Below are positions 32,086 through 46,600 of a DNA stretch of 64,000 nt, piece by piece. The position numbers and the translations under genes were made by a program. The notes under the pieces were generated by a model. The model saw only the letters and a program-made list of their open reading frames with translations. It was not told where the DNA came from and ran no database searches. Source of the stretch: Lineus longissimus (lineage: Eukaryota; Nemertea; Pilidiophora; Heteronemertea; Lineidae); assembly GCF_910592395.1 (NCBI RefSeq), contig NC_088315.1, forward strand, positions 746,501 to 810,500, in the 5' to 3' direction. How positions within the stretch are numbered: the stretch's first letter is position 1; each line of letters opens with the position of its first letter.

Positions 32086-35000
32086 ACTGCACTACCAGGT
32101 ATTGAGAAAATACTGGCAAAACATGTATTGCTCAGCCGATTCATATAATTTTTTTGCCCAAAACAAAGTAGCCGTACCATGTGCCATAAAAACTTTGAAA
32201 ATTCAGGTTTGGGAAAGTACACATTTCCGGGAAGTTGACCTGATCTCATCGGGAACATTGAGTTCTATATTTGGCAGCACAAAAATCACAGATTTCACAA
32301 AGAATGGTTCTACAAAGAATCTGATAAGTACAAAATCGTCAATACACAATGAATAACTCAGTGTTGCTGTAACTTAAAAGACAAGTGTTACAGACATCAA
32401 TGAGACCAACGAGGCCATGTCATTTCTACAAGATGCGCTGTTGCATCCTTTTCAATAATTTGGTCTGATCATGATTAGGTACGCTGTGTTGAAAACATGC
32501 AATCTCAAAAAGTAACTTCGTTAAAAATACTACGTAGACTTGTTAGTTTAGATTAGACTTAGCGAAATCGGCCTATTGATTTCTCTAAGCCATTGTAACA
32601 GGATACAGTCACAACAGGAAAATTACGGAATGTGTCTCTGTTGTTGGTGTGCCTTATCGAAACTAATTTTGATCCAAAATTACATGTATATGATATAATA
32701 TTTCCCTTTTTTAATATACTTGGATATAACACATTTTTTAATCTGCAAAAAACCTGATAGTAACTCAGTTGAAATATACTTATTTCCAGTTTTCCGCCTC
32801 CAACTGCTGAATAGCGAATGAGTTCAACACGAGAAATATTTCAATGCTGTGCACGACCATAAGGCGAAAAAAACGAACCTTGTAATCAAAAAGGGTTAAA
32901 ACTATGGGAATGTTGCCCATTATGCCGAAATGATACTAAAATATACAGAGGGAAAGCTCAAGAACATATGTCGGATATCGGTTGACATCTGCTATATCAT
33001 CCAGATATCCTGTCATGGCTCAGAGACGGCTATCAGCCTGATATCGGATATTCCCAATGTGTAACTGGCCCGACTTGCAGCCGTATGCGAATGTGCAAGT
33101 TTTTTTTCACTCTTCTTTCATTAAACCATTAAGACGGAAGTAGCTGCATAAGGATAATAAAAATCAATCATAACCATTATGTGTTCTCGTCGAATAATCA
33201 CAGTGATATTATAAATATATGAGACAGAAAAAAAAAACAGAGATGGGAAATAAGGAATTATTAATTTCATCTAAAGTTGAAGATCTATACGGCCTACAGA
33301 AAAGTGGTACAGCCATAGCCCAGGAACAAATTAACGCACACAGAGGCTATAATTAGATCGAGGCGACTGCTGTACCCAACTTACCTAACACCTAACCCAT
33401 TTTTGTAGATATTGCTATTTAAGAACTGCTTTTAGAAATAATTGATTAGTAATATCCTGGTCAGACCACATATCATTACCGCTTGAACTGATACACACTG
33501 ATCGTTAACGCAGAAACAAAGACTTGAGATGTGCAATAGGCAGACCTACAAATTAAACTGAAGGCGTTTATTATGAAAAAAACTAATAAACAATTCGTAT
33601 GCACTATAACAGGCTATTGTTCATGCCAGAACTACTTATTTTGGATCATTCGATCTGGTGCAGACCAGTGTAATGTTGACGCTCAAAAGAATTTGTCATT
33701 TTAGATCGGGTGCTCAAATTATTTCATACATTTAACAGAACACCAGAGCCTTAAAATGACAACTGGATTCTCAATCAAAGCCTCGGCTTTTTCATGATTA
33801 ACCACCAATGAGCCTGGGGCCGTGACTTATGCATTGGTGCGTACTTGGAGATGTTCACACATTGGCAAATGAACTCACAATGAGATCCAGTATGATAGCC
33901 TATTAAGATTGGGACATCCTGCATCAGTATCAAAAATGAATACAAAAGTTAACGAGACACAAATATATCATCTGGGCGGGAAAATTGCCTTTGGAGGTAG
34001 GGTAGTATTTCGCTTATGACAAGAGTTACCATTGGAATAATTATGGATCTTCATTTAGATTGGCTTGGTTTGAAATAATTAATAATTAGAACAAGCCTTA
34101 ATTCTCCGTACAAATTGTGACGTAGGTAAAAATCATATGTGATCAAGATGGCAAATAACATGATAAAAGAGTGTTGTATATTTCGAGTTTCTGTTTAGAT
34201 GACAACGACATCTGGGAATCAACTTTTTAGATACAAAAGTGGGTTCTTCACATTGAGGGTCGGTTGACAAAGTTAATATCCTCTGTTTTCATATAGCTTC
34301 GACCAAATACATAAAGTTTCTCTGAAGTAAGTCATGGAACTGCGAATAGGTTTATATGCTGTATACAATGTTCATGTACATGCTATGCTGATAGGCTTTG
34401 TAGAGAAAACCAACTGAGACTAAAAAAGTAAAACGTAGTATACTGATTGAAATTGGAAAACTAAAATCATTCAAGACTGAAAACAATATTTATCATCGTT
34501 CTCCGCCATATGTATTTCATACGTGTTTGGAGATTTAGAAATCAAACAGAACGCAAATATGTGGCTGTTCCTCTAAAAGGCCTGTAGCTACAGGGCATTG
34601 TTACAACCGATTAGACAACCTTGCTCGACTGTAACAGGACCTGGCTACCGCCTAATCATATTGAGAGCAGATTTCACAAGATCGAAAAACGAGTCCAATT
34701 AGATTTTAATTAGCAAAAACGACAACAAAGTAAAATGTTCCTGTCAGGTATATTCAAAAATAACATTCATGACGTGATGACCAATCATACATAGCTACAT
34801 CTCTTACATGACGTGCCAGAAAACGAAATGGCGGTACCTAGCAAGAATAACGCATATATCGTAGCACAGTAGTATTTACAAGTTTGTACAAATTTCAGAG
34901 GGTACACCAGTGGTAGCTGTTAGAGCAATATAAGCTTGCAATCTTTAGTTGGCTTGTTATGAAACACACGTTATATTCACTCTTGAAGAAGTAGTGTTTT

Positions 35001-35630
35001 GAGCATTAACCTCTCTAATGGATAAACACACTGCCTGTGAAACATATTATTGACCGAAGGGATGGACCGATTGTCTTTACCTTTTAAATCAGTGAAAGCA
35101 TGCATTGTCCTCTTGCTTCTGATTGGTGACCCAAAGGGCTTTACACCTAGTATTCCTTAAAACAAGGTGCTTTCAGGTGCATTTGTATCTTAAAATACCC
35201 CTATTACTTTTTGTCGAAAATTAAGTAAGCTGTCCATGTAGGTAATATTGTTCATGGGAAGAAGAATTTTGCACCAATCGAAGTAGGTTTTTGCTTCTCA
35301 AAATACTGCATCATCGAACGAGTAAACCCAATCAAGCTTCCTGCTGCAACATGTTTACTGTTGTAACACCTTACATGTGCTAGCAATCTACACGGACAGA
35401 TTATAAACGAACATGTCATTACAAATTTACACAATCGGCAGTATCAATTGCAGCAATATACTAGCAACTTTACAGCCTTGCTAGCGATAGTATACAAATG
35501 CTATAAAGAAATAAGATTTTACGGCCATAAGATTTCGAATTTACACTTTAAACGAACATCATTAGTACATTGGGCCCTTGCAATGCTTTAAAGTTTTAAA
35601 GTCAATTACTCAAGTCCGTTTTTCCTATTC

Positions 35631-35868
35631 TTTTAAGGGTTCACCACAGGTATCGCTATTTTGGCTAGAACTTGAAATCCTAAAGCGATTAGAACTCCTC
35701 CAAAATGCAGTGAATGCCAATTTAAAACCCTGGAGGGTGTTCTCTGGAAAACAAACAACAGGCTCCCACCCTTGAAATTGGCATTCACTTTGTTTTGAAA
35801 ATGTTCTAATTGCTCTAAGATTTCAAGTTTTAGCCAAAATTGTGGTGCCTATTGTCAACCCCTTAACA
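35631..35868. repeat. Long imperfect inverted repeat (fold-back / MITE-like)
   Basis: The left arm (about 35631-35735) and right arm (about 35762-35868) are reverse complements over some 85 paired bases with scattered mismatches. Shared blocks include TTTTGGCTA, ACTTGAAATC, ATTAGAAC and AGTGAATGCCAATTT, with a loop of about 25 nt. No protein is encoded. Confidence 0.8.
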
Positions 35869-37438
35869 TTACAGAAGTACACAAAATGTACTCATGAGCA
35901 CACGGATTGCATGTGTTTTGTTATATACAGATTATAGTACAACCCATCAGTTACTAGTGACATGCAGTTTTCATATTAAACAAATATATACACCAAATTT
36001 CAAATTTTAGATTTCGACTGGCATCAGGTAAATAGCTGGCCACACATGTTAAAGAAGCACAAGTATTACTCTTAACACAAGTTCCTGGTTTACTAAATAA
36101 AAATGCAATTGGCATTTCGTCAACTGTTACTCACATTGAAAATGTACTCTAAATTGGATGAAGTCAGAGGACTAACTGATGGTCAGACATCATGTTATTC
36201 TCCTGGCAATGACACCCACGAAGACAGTTGTTTTTAGTTTGATCCCCAAAAATGTCATCAACGATGGTCTACAAAGTTCATCTTAAAAGAGCAATCTATT
36301 AAATAATTCCCCGATTTAACTGAGAACCATCCAAAGATGACATTCATGTAGTTCATACTCAGGTAGGGCTTTCTTCAAAAGAAGAAAGAAATGCAATATT
36401 AGACACATGTTTTCCCACATAAAACAGACATCAAGTATCTTTATAAATGTCAGTATCATAAGTAACACAGTATATTTTAATCCAACAGAATTCCTCACGA
36501 ATTCTAAACATTTTATTAAGGCGAACATCGATATTTTAGGCCAGGTGCTTGACCATTACCATTGCAGCTAAAGTAAAAGTCAAGATGTAGAAATTATTAC
36601 ACAGGCTATGATTGTACAGTGTAGCGAAGACAAATGAAGAAGCAGAGAGCCCTTTCATTGCCTGGCCCCGAATAAATACGAGCCATAATGAACATTTATT
36701 TGCGCTACAAAGGTTTTGGTTTATTTCAGCTTGTACTGAAAATTATGCTGCACCATAAAGAAACCCTACAGACAGGTGCCTTTAGCTGCAATATCGACAA
36801 CTACACTACATGGTACAATGCAAATATGACACAATGACATATGCAAGATGGCTGCGCAGAATTCTGCAAAATTCCTCTGTTGACAAATTTAGCGACAACA
36901 TTTGCTTTTAGCGAGAATCATGTTGTTGGTTAAACTCCTTCCCTCCTTCCTCATATAATACTGCATTCCCAGCGCATAAACATCTTATGTGAGCTCTATT
37001 CCAAACTCAAATAGAGTGTATTTGTCATGACCACAAGATTGCCATCTAATTGCCACGACACACAGTGAGCTTTTTTCTGCCTGTAAATCAACTCAGTAGG
37101 AATTATCCACAACTTGCCATTGTGCGCATGCCGAAAAGCACTAATATCATCATCAACGTTCTTATTGGCAAATCTAAATGAAGACATCTTATGCGAATAT
37201 ATGACATGCAACAGTATGTATACCATTCAATTAAGCACATGGTCGCTGATTAGGGGCCAAATTGATAAAAAAATCACGAAAGATATTTTGGGAACGCACT
37301 AGTTGGCAGCATACCCCAATGTTCAGCTCTGTGAAAAGCCCTTTTGCGCATCGCCGCCTACTGGTGTGTCCTGGAACTCATTTTGCTGACTTGATAGCCT
37401 TGTGTCTGTGATAGTTAAGTCTCCTCAATGAATGTTTT

Positions 37439-37687
37439 TCACGTATTTCGCCGTTGCAAGTATGTCGTCCATGAGGTGCATAATAACGTCACTATCACTA
37501 AAATATACGAACAGTGAACTGTAGATGACGAGCTTGCTTTCGCCTTAGACCCTGCTTTTTGCGCCGCCTGGTGCTGAATGTCATCAACTGTAGCCACTTT
37601 TATCATGGATAACTGTGGGTCCTTTGTTACTGACGGATGCCGCGAATTTATCATATAGCTTAATAATTTTGCTGGATACATACATAT
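37439..37687 (-). CDS. GFR-alpha-like gene: last exon with GPI-anchor signal
   Basis: 82 residues and TGA. A small-residue stretch (KASSSSTVHC) offers an omega site, followed by a hydrophobic run (SYILVIVTLLCTSWTTYL) and only a few polar residues to the end, as in GPI signals. A short-tailed transmembrane anchor is the alternative. Confidence 0.85.
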   Translation of the reverse strand: MCMYPAKLLSYMINSRHPSVTKDPQLSMIKVATVDDIQHQAAQKAGSKAKASSSSTVHCSYILVIVTLLCTSWTTYLQRRNT

Positions 37688-40600
37688 CTGGAAGGGAATA
37701 CACGTACCTGAATTAGCATACAGATACGACAAGATACCGAACAACTGTTTGAGGGCCGGGTGGGAGGTCTTGTAGTTGCATTCACATGATTCAATGATGT
37801 TGATTAGGATCAGTACCGGCAGGGTCATGTGTACATACATGTTTTTACATGTGCACTGATGTACATGAAACATCATGTCAACATGATGTTATAAGCTAAC
37901 ATGCTTTCTAACAGATTTCTGCCAAAGGAAATAATTCCTCATAGTTTTTCTGGTAGCAGCCATGCTGTAACCAAAGTTTGTTATAAATTTCTAATCATCA
38001 AGAAAACGAATCTGGTGACAAAAAAACTCACTGCTTTTGCGGAATATGCTGCATCATCTTTTTTAGCTTCTTTTTGTTGATCGTAAGGATTGTAGACTGA
38101 CCATTCTCTCTTTCGCATCCTGTGAGGCCGCCCAAGGGTTAACACCATGAAGTCTATGTTACCCCCTTTATGAGCGTACACTCGCAACCCACATTCCTAA
38201 AAAAAGGAAACATTTCAAAGTCAACAAATGATGAGTCAATGGTGAAGTTGACCATGTCGTTATATATTTTCACTTTCAAAGATAGAAAACGCATATCATC
38301 TGCCACAATTCCGAACAAAGGTCAGCTAGGGAATGCTAGACGTCTTGTCGTAGGACTTGGTTTGTTGCGCTAGTAGGGACCAACCAATTTGTGGATAATT
38401 CTGCATCAGCAAATCGATACCCATTTCTGTTGACTATGATTACAAAATGCATTGTTCTATTGCATATTGATATCAATTATACCATACCAAACTTAAGATG
38501 CATAAATGCCAGCAACCATAAACATTCTCGGTTCTGGTCAGCAAATGAATTAAACACTTGGCAGACATACCCAGTTGTCTGTTTCACCATTTAACAACCG
38601 TGTGAGTTTTTCTGATACGTCTTTGAATGTGACTCTCACTGAGTAGTTTCGAAGTATTTTGAGGTCGTTTTCACTGTAGCCTACATGTAGGAAAAGACCT
38701 GAAAGAAGAATACAAGCCAGATGATTATTCATGTCAAAAAGAATTGAAAATAACATATCAATATCTATTGAGTTAATTTCTAAAAAAAGTTCAGATGACT
38801 TTTAATGGGAAAAGAAGCTTACCAGATATAAAGATTTATCAGCAAACCGTAATTGACCAAAGAAGCTGTATTCGAGATGGAGACATGCTTACCGTCGTCT
38901 TGTGGGCTTTCTATCGCTTTTGCACAGATAATTTCACCCCTCGTACACTTACAGGTACCTCGGCCCTTGAGGGTGAACACAGAACCGTGAGCTGAAAGAG
39001 AAGATGGAGATGATAAGGCTACAATTACTCTAACAATACACCTTTTGGATCAAAGCTACGATACAAACTACCAAAATGACCTCAAAACAGACGATATTGA
39101 CGTAAAGTGATACCCCATCAGGCATAGGCCTGATGTTGTCGATGATCGATCTAAACTTACGATCTAAACAATGGCTTCTTTCTTCTAGAACATGATTGTT
39201 TATTCATCTGTACGTTGACAAATTCTAATCAACATGGCATTATTCACAACAATGCTGTTAAGTGCCACATCAATATTTCATTTCATTTCATTGTAAACGA
39301 CTGAAGAAAGCACATTCAATGATGTGATTATGGTTTTAAATGGACAATACCACGACATGAACAAAGGGATTTATTAGACACTGTATTCCAGCACCTACCA
39401 TATTGAACTCCTCCCTCACGACAGAACAAGTTGGGTAAACAAGGCATTTGTCTGCAGTAAAATGTATTATTCCTCAAGCATTTGCATAATTCTGAACAGT
39501 CGGTGTTGTTGACATAAATCTGTGAAAAAAAGACAAGAGTTGATAATTTTTTGCAGTGGAATCGTCTCATTACTCTGATCGAAAACCATCCACAGCATGT
39601 CGTTATCAGCGCAAATAACAAAAAAGGAAGATGTATACATGTATTGTATATTGGTGATTAGCATAAGTGAAGGAAAAACAGTTGAAGAGTTTCTTAATAA
39701 ATCATGGCTTACTGATATCTTAAAGTACCAGAAAGCATACTTCGGGAGCGTCAAGGGGGAAATAGAAGGTGATGGACTATTTTCAAAAACCACTTACTCT
39801 CAATAAAGTTCTTTCATTATAAACTCTTGCATCGCAACCTAAAAAGAAAGCAAAATGAGTTGACGAATGATGATAATCATAAGTTAAATAGTCTTTGGTA
39901 GAGGTCATCTAGAGGCTGACCTTTAATTCAGCTTCCAACTTAATCTGATATGATAACATGTATATGCTTAGGTCGAAATATCGCCATCAGTGTCGGCAAA
40001 AGGTTAAATACAAAACAAAATGTGATAGAGTCAAAATAGTAGGAAAACCTACGTCTTTTTGAGGGCGTCTGCACAGGGAGGTTGACCTCCAACTTGACCA
40101 TGTCCTTGTCGTCCTTCAGTAATTTTGTGGTGGGTGTTGTCTCGTAGCTGATAGCAACCTTTGTAGATGTCGCGATTTCTGTTCAAAAGGAAAAAAGAGT
40201 TATAGCTAACTGTTTGTTTATCAGTGTCGTATAACTTGATCACCATATGCCATGAAAAACATCACTCGCATATTCCATTTGAAACGTGATATCAACAGGA
40301 TTACCATTAAAAGGAATGTTCCATCCAACAATGTTGGCTCACCCAACCCAGGGCATATCGGCTAACACTGATAATTGAAAACTGTCATTTCAAATCAAAA
40401 ATTGATGTATTCATTAGAAATTGCATATCATGTCCTACAAACGGGAGATTAAACCAGTTTCTGTTGCAGTGTTAACGTCAATTGCATTTGGGTTGATTTG
40501 GCATCGTGTCATGAAACATTTTCGGACATGGACTTTGCAGCGAGTGATTGTGATTGAAAACACAATACAAAACCTTATGTTTTTTAGAGTCAGTCTTACC

Positions 40601-43600
40601 TCTGCACTGGTTCCTCACCAGCTTCTCGTGAATAACGTTACAACGCGCTCGTGTGTCGCCTTGGACTCCCTCACAGGTACAATTGGTCATCAGAAGGGTC
40701 CCCATGAGGCCAACTATAGCATCACGACACAACTGGTCACCATTCGAACACGCTCCAGTCTTCTTGTCAAAATTGCAATAGTTATCGTAGTATTCCCATC
40801 TTCGCCTGCAGGTTAGATAATATAAAAAGAACATGAACATAAACACCTTCTCACCGTAATAATGTGATCAAGGCGCCTACCCCTCCAAACGCTTAAAACC
40901 TCTCAAAAGGCCACTTCTTCAACAATCCCAACTACCACAAAACTGCTCCCCGATATCATGGCAGCTAGGCTGCTTCCAGGAATCAAGACTATGCTATCAT
41001 GAACATCCGACTGGCTGGACATAAACATGATGACTTATTAGGTTTTGCATGATCTGTTCTACTTAGAACAGCCTATAATGAATTGCTTTGTAATCATGGA
41101 TACAGGATCCCAATCAAAATTAACATAAATGATGTACATATTCAAACGATGATAAGTTATTGGTCCGATGGAACGGACCAGTACATGCGGCATCACTATA
41201 TCAGGCGTATTGGTGTAAGATTGAAACATTACAAACCTGCAGCCTGCGTCGCTCCTACACTTCGTATACAGCGACAAGCACGGTGGCGTCGGTGTCTCAG
41301 CCACGGCACATTTTGGTTGTAACACATCATGTATCGACGCGCACTTGATGTCGTTTCGCTCGCAGATGCAAAACGCGGCAGCATGGCCATGGTTCATGTC
41401 AACAGACTGGAAGAATTCGTCCATAGCCGGGAGGCAGAGGGCACGGTCACACGTGCTCTTGCGCAAGTCCCACTGACAAGACGTGACGAATTTGCCCATC
41501 TTTCCACGGCAGAAGGAGTCTCTGTTGCACTCGGTGAAGGCATCGTAGCAGGAGACGTCTGGAACGTAAAAAGAAGACGTTTGTACTTCCACGAAAATAA
41601 CGGTGTGAACGCTAATCCGAGTCACCTTGGAATATATGTCGGACGCTATTGGTCGATGACGGTTTACGCATCACGGTTGTTTGAAAGTACATGTAATGAG
41701 AGGGGCGTTTGACTGTTCTAAGAACAATTGCTGACTGAAATCTGCAATCCGATGGCAAACCATTGAATTGATTCTGGGAAAACACACATTTGATTTGTTT
41801 TTAAGGAAGATGTGCATTTTCTCATGAAAGTTCGGGTGCTCATTAGTTCATCTGAACTATTGGAAGAATGGTATGCTCTCTACATAGTCCTTTGATAAAG
41901 TTAAAAACGAGCAATATTGAACAATGTGTTGCATTAAGACGATGTAGTTGAGCATGCCACGAAAATGAAAACGAGACTGTGCTGACCAGAAAAGCTAAGG
42001 TATGGAGACAAGGGGTTGACAGAAAGGAAAGACAAAGGGAACTGAATCTAATGACAATACCACACGTACTTTGTTGCCTACCTGTGGCAGGAATGTTAGA
42101 GGGCGGGATGAGCCGCGGGGATGGTGTGAACTTCTCCTCCTCCTTGTCAAAGCCCGCTTGCTCGCCCTCGTAGTCGTCATCCTCCAGTGGAGGGAAGGGA
42201 TCCGAGTCAGGGACAGTGCCATCCTCGGGGATGTCCCCGGGCTTCTGTGGCAGGACTTTGGCTTCTTTGCCATAGATTGCGGCTTCGTTTGCGACCACTG
42301 CAAATACAAAACATGAAATTATTTAGCTATCTAGAAGTTTGAAACTGATATCGACTTATCATTCTTGAAGGGAAGGGATGAGTGTTAGGGACACTACCAA
42401 TCTGGGGTATGTGCCCGAGCCTTCGCGGCAGGACGATGTCTTCTTTGCCATAGATCGTGGCCTCGTTGGCTACAACTTGAAAGTTCGAGGAGACGTTGAT
42501 GATGACCAGCTGAAATAAATCTAGATGGGAAAACTCGAATTAGAAACTTAGGTTGGTGCTTTCCGCCACTGGTACATATGTTTTGACTTGCCTTTCAACT
42601 TTCAACAAACTACCAGGAAATCATGATACCAGTTGGCCGGGTAGCCTACCACAGATATCTCATGTAAACTCCAAGCATCATCTCCGCACTTCAAGATGCA
42701 AACACAGAAGATTGTATCTATATTGGATACGAATCAGTCAAACCCGATTGTCAAACTAACGACTTATGCAGCTATAAATCTCACCAGTAGTAAATTCCGA
42801 TATCATTCGGAAAGCAATTCATCCTGGCCCACTGCTGTTCAAACCTCGCATACCGGTCTCCCATCGCTTACATAGGGAGTAATTTCATTTCTTCTCAGAA
42901 ATATTGAATTTTCTCCTAGGACTGGATTCCGTCAGAGAACAGGATTAAATAATTCAGTAATGACTACAAGATTCAGTGACTATTAACCCGCAGTTAAGAG
43001 AAGATTGATAGAAACGCTGGCGGGACGCCATAAAACCGTGCTTACGATTCGCTAGGGTAAAATTATCTGCTTAAAGAAGACATGATGGATTCACTGCGGA
43101 GCATGATTAACATCGTTGCGCATGCGCACTTTTGATGAGCAGAGCATGCGTTGTAGCCGTGGGAACTTTAGAGATCTCAGTGCATCATTATTCGTTCCGT
43201 TGGATGCACATCACTTCTCTTCTGGCAGAGATTTCAGCAAGAGCAAACATGATGGATGGGAGGTCGATGAGAGACCTCATCAGATTTATAATTAACCCAT
43301 CCGAGTAACAAGCCAAGACTGATGTTTGTGTACAATGCCAAAGTACTTTCTCGAGTCAACGATTAACACATTTTCCATTGGAAATTTCATCTCATCGTCA
43401 GTCTGAAGAAAGGTTCGGTCGTTCAGAGATGCAAATGGAACGTGAATGACACGTCGAAAATGTTGTTGTCAACACATGATAGAGCAACACCACATGTGCC
43501 AAGCTATATCGCGTTGGTCCGTATTTATTGCACTACGACTATAGTCTTGTGGTATTTACTGCACTGTGACTAACAAGCAGAAGAGCATATTTGACGCTGG

Positions 43601-46600
43601 CATTTCCATCCTCGCCAATGTTGAACGTATGCCACGGTTGTCCAAAATTCCACAAATTTCAAAAATCCCCTACCCCAATTATATAGGGTCCCCATCAGAT
43701 TGGAACATATAAATCATTGATATGGGCGCTATTATAAGATCTATTCATTGCTTTAGTTGATCTAGGCTGTCACACGGAGCATCTCTACTATCTTAAGAAT
43801 GACAGTCAAGATTTCACTGGAGACCAAACCATAACTTTTCCTTCATTAGGCGAACATTTCGCCATTGATGCAAATCCGAAGAATGCAAATTTTCCCAATA
43901 TTTATGGTCGAAGGTTCGGCTTTCAATAATTTGATCCATGCGAAGGACTGAAAGAAGTTGACATCAGCTGGGGAGTTTTGGGGTTCATTGTGTAAAGAGC
44001 ACTTTAGAGTGCTGAAGGAACCAGCATAGTGGAGTTGTCATAGATTGCTGCTTTTTGGAATTATTCTATCTGATAATTAAAAGGTTTTTAAGATTGTTCT
44101 TATTGGACCATTGTTCTAAAAGACTGATTCTTTTCAATGCATGCCCACACTGGTAAGTGTTGCAACGGGGCAATATATGATGGCATGATAGAGTTAATGC
44201 AACTCCCAAATCTCACCCTTCATTATGACTGTTATTTCAATAGAGACATGAAAGAAAAATGTCACATACTGCTCAGAAGAAGCCATCGAGTGAAGACACT
44301 GTTTCAACCAATTACACAGACAAATATATTGCAACCATGGCCGATAACAGCTATGTGTACTATCAGTTCTAAACAGAGATATGCAAAAACAGACCAAAGT
44401 TAATTATCTGAGGACATCATCGCTAAAATTAATACCTATCATATATCAGTAAGCAATTTGTCAGAGATTATATTGGATAAGCGTCTGCAGTAGATTGTTT
44501 ACAACATGTCAAAATAGTTACGACGGCAAAATGTGGAATTCAATGACTTGCTGATTGCGGCATATCTTCAACCACCTGATGCTTGAGCCTCGTTATCGAC
44601 CCGAGTAAACAACCAATGGAGATAGCAGGTTATTTAAACGAGCTAATCAGGAATCAAACGGCAATTCTTACAACCATCCGCCACAAGTGGTCTTTCAAGA
44701 ATGTAAAGATAAGCAACACAAAAGTGAGGGCGCTCTTCTGAACAGCTCTAGAATAATAAAAGCAGCATTCTCTGGATTTCATGTTGGGCAAATCTGGACG
44801 AAGCTAAAAAACATGTCGTCATAACTGCAAAAATTTGCTATCACCAAGACTCAAAGTGGACGGATGCAAATATCTAATTATTTAAAAAAAAATTTGGGTT
44901 GGGGGATTCCTATTGACTTTTGTTAACCAAAACAAGCCCGCAGTACCTCCATTCGTTTTGGTACAGAGTATCGTATCCATCTCGTTGTCCTATCAAACAG
45001 CTCATTAGGCAGCTAATGTGATTCGTCTGGCTCAGGCTCAAGGAGACACCGGGCGCCATCTTGGAGACGGTGGAGATTCGTTATACCCAGTCAAGATCTT
45101 GGATGTTGATGAATGGTTCTTATAGTTGGCGTCGGCTGCTGTGATTTCCCAGAGTGTATTATGTTGAGTACCATGTAGGTAATGGTCTTACAAAGGACAG
45201 ATTGTGAATTCTTTACTTATCCCCTTTCTATACTGACAATACTCAGACGTGTTTGGCTGATTTGAGACAGACGAGTCATGGACCAAAAACTGAAAGCGTA
45301 ATAGCGCTCTTCTTCGGCACACAGTTTTTCAACACGAACAACCAGTTGAATAAAACAGTCAATTGCCCTACTTCCGTTTCCCCTAAGGCTTTCCTGAAAC
45401 ATGAGACCGATTTCTGCCCTTCTACCTGTTTATTAAATTCACAGTTTCGAGACGAAAACATGAATCTCAGAAGTCGCCTAATCATTACTGCATATTACAA
45501 ATTAGCTAGTTAGCTGGTATATCAGAGATAATTGACAGGTGTCACTTAACTAGCTGGAAGGCTCTATGAACGTGGAGGCAATGTGATCAAACCATGATAT
45601 TCCCGCGACAATTGTAGAGATAATCCACTGGGAAAGTTGGACAAATAATACAAAAAATGTGATTATTTTCCTCTTTATTATCATCAAATGATGTCATTAG
45701 ACATTTATGTATGACAATAACTCACTTAAAACAAACACAATTAGGTTTATGTTCTGTTTGTCAGAGACTAATTTGATTAGGTTTATATAACATTGACATT
45801 GATGCGAAGGTTTATATTCGTCATCATCATTTGTATTGGTGATTTCATTTATGGAAAGCCAATTCTTTGAGGGTACTCTATTGGTTTCAACTCATAAAGG
45901 GCCATTCAGCGCTGATATGATTTCGATGATTTGTATCGAGCTCTAGTCATCAAGGATTAGTAATATGATATATGACGTGGCTGAAAGAGAGTAGTACATT
46001 TGGATATTGGGCAATTGTCCCATAATTTATTTTGAATCTTCGTCGAAAAGCCGGCAGGAGTAACAAGGAGGAGAATGATAGCGTACCCATCTAAATTTCA
46101 ATGTTTCAGACCCACTCCCGCTGCTTTATGCACTTTTCATGACAGACGACTAAGGTTTTTGCCTTTATTTCTGAAACTGTTTTGTACCAGCATCAAGTCA
46201 TTCAACTGAGACGCCAACAGGTTCAATCAAGTGTTCTCTAATTAAAACAGTGATCGGTTCTGTCTCTGTCACAAAGCATTCGCGGATCACTTTACTGTCA
46301 TCAAGGCTCTCGTGTCACGATTGTTGTTCCTGTTTCATTTAAAAAGGTAACTTACTCGAACTATGGTCGAGACAGTTGGTCCAGATAACCTAATACATGC
46401 CACACGTGGGAGTGTATTTATGTACGTAGTCTTACAGTGAAACGGATATGGCTGTTTGGAACTTCGCGCTGCTCTCATTGCCGAGATTAACGGCCTCCAT
46501 TACAGGTCCACTGTGAAATCAACACCTGGCAAGGCCATGAGAGATAGACAACTTTACCCGCGATACCACAAGACGAGGGAAAAGGTTAGAGGTTTGTCTG

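Larger units (their letters stand above)
27368..37438. other. Intergenic region of about 10 kb without a recognised gene
   Basis: It includes the 3' UTRs of the CFAP97D gene and of the GFR-alpha-like gene. Open frames here are short and without splice support or family motifs. Content I can name: a repeat remnant near 31925-32085 and a fold-back element at 35631-35868. Possible poly(A) signals (AATAAA on the minus strand) for the GFR-alpha-like gene lie at 36695-36700, 36720-36725 and 36512-36517, about 0.7-0.9 kb after its stop. Confidence 0.65.

Noticed and set aside
32057-32356. 99-codon plus-strand ORF
   Set aside because: It starts inside a repeat remnant and its low-complexity Ser/Thr/Lys end shows no conserved motif.
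38822-38892. Extra minus-strand exon ending at the GTAAGC donor near 38821
   Set aside because: A donor-like signal exists, but no acceptor and phase combination keeps the GFR-alpha-like frame open; exons 38893-38991 and 38571-38698 already join in phase 1.
41059-41625. 188-codon minus-strand ORF as the full GDNFR exon
   Set aside because: Both ends run into intron; the acceptor at 41558 and donor at 41237 match neighbouring phases and the GDNFR module boundary.
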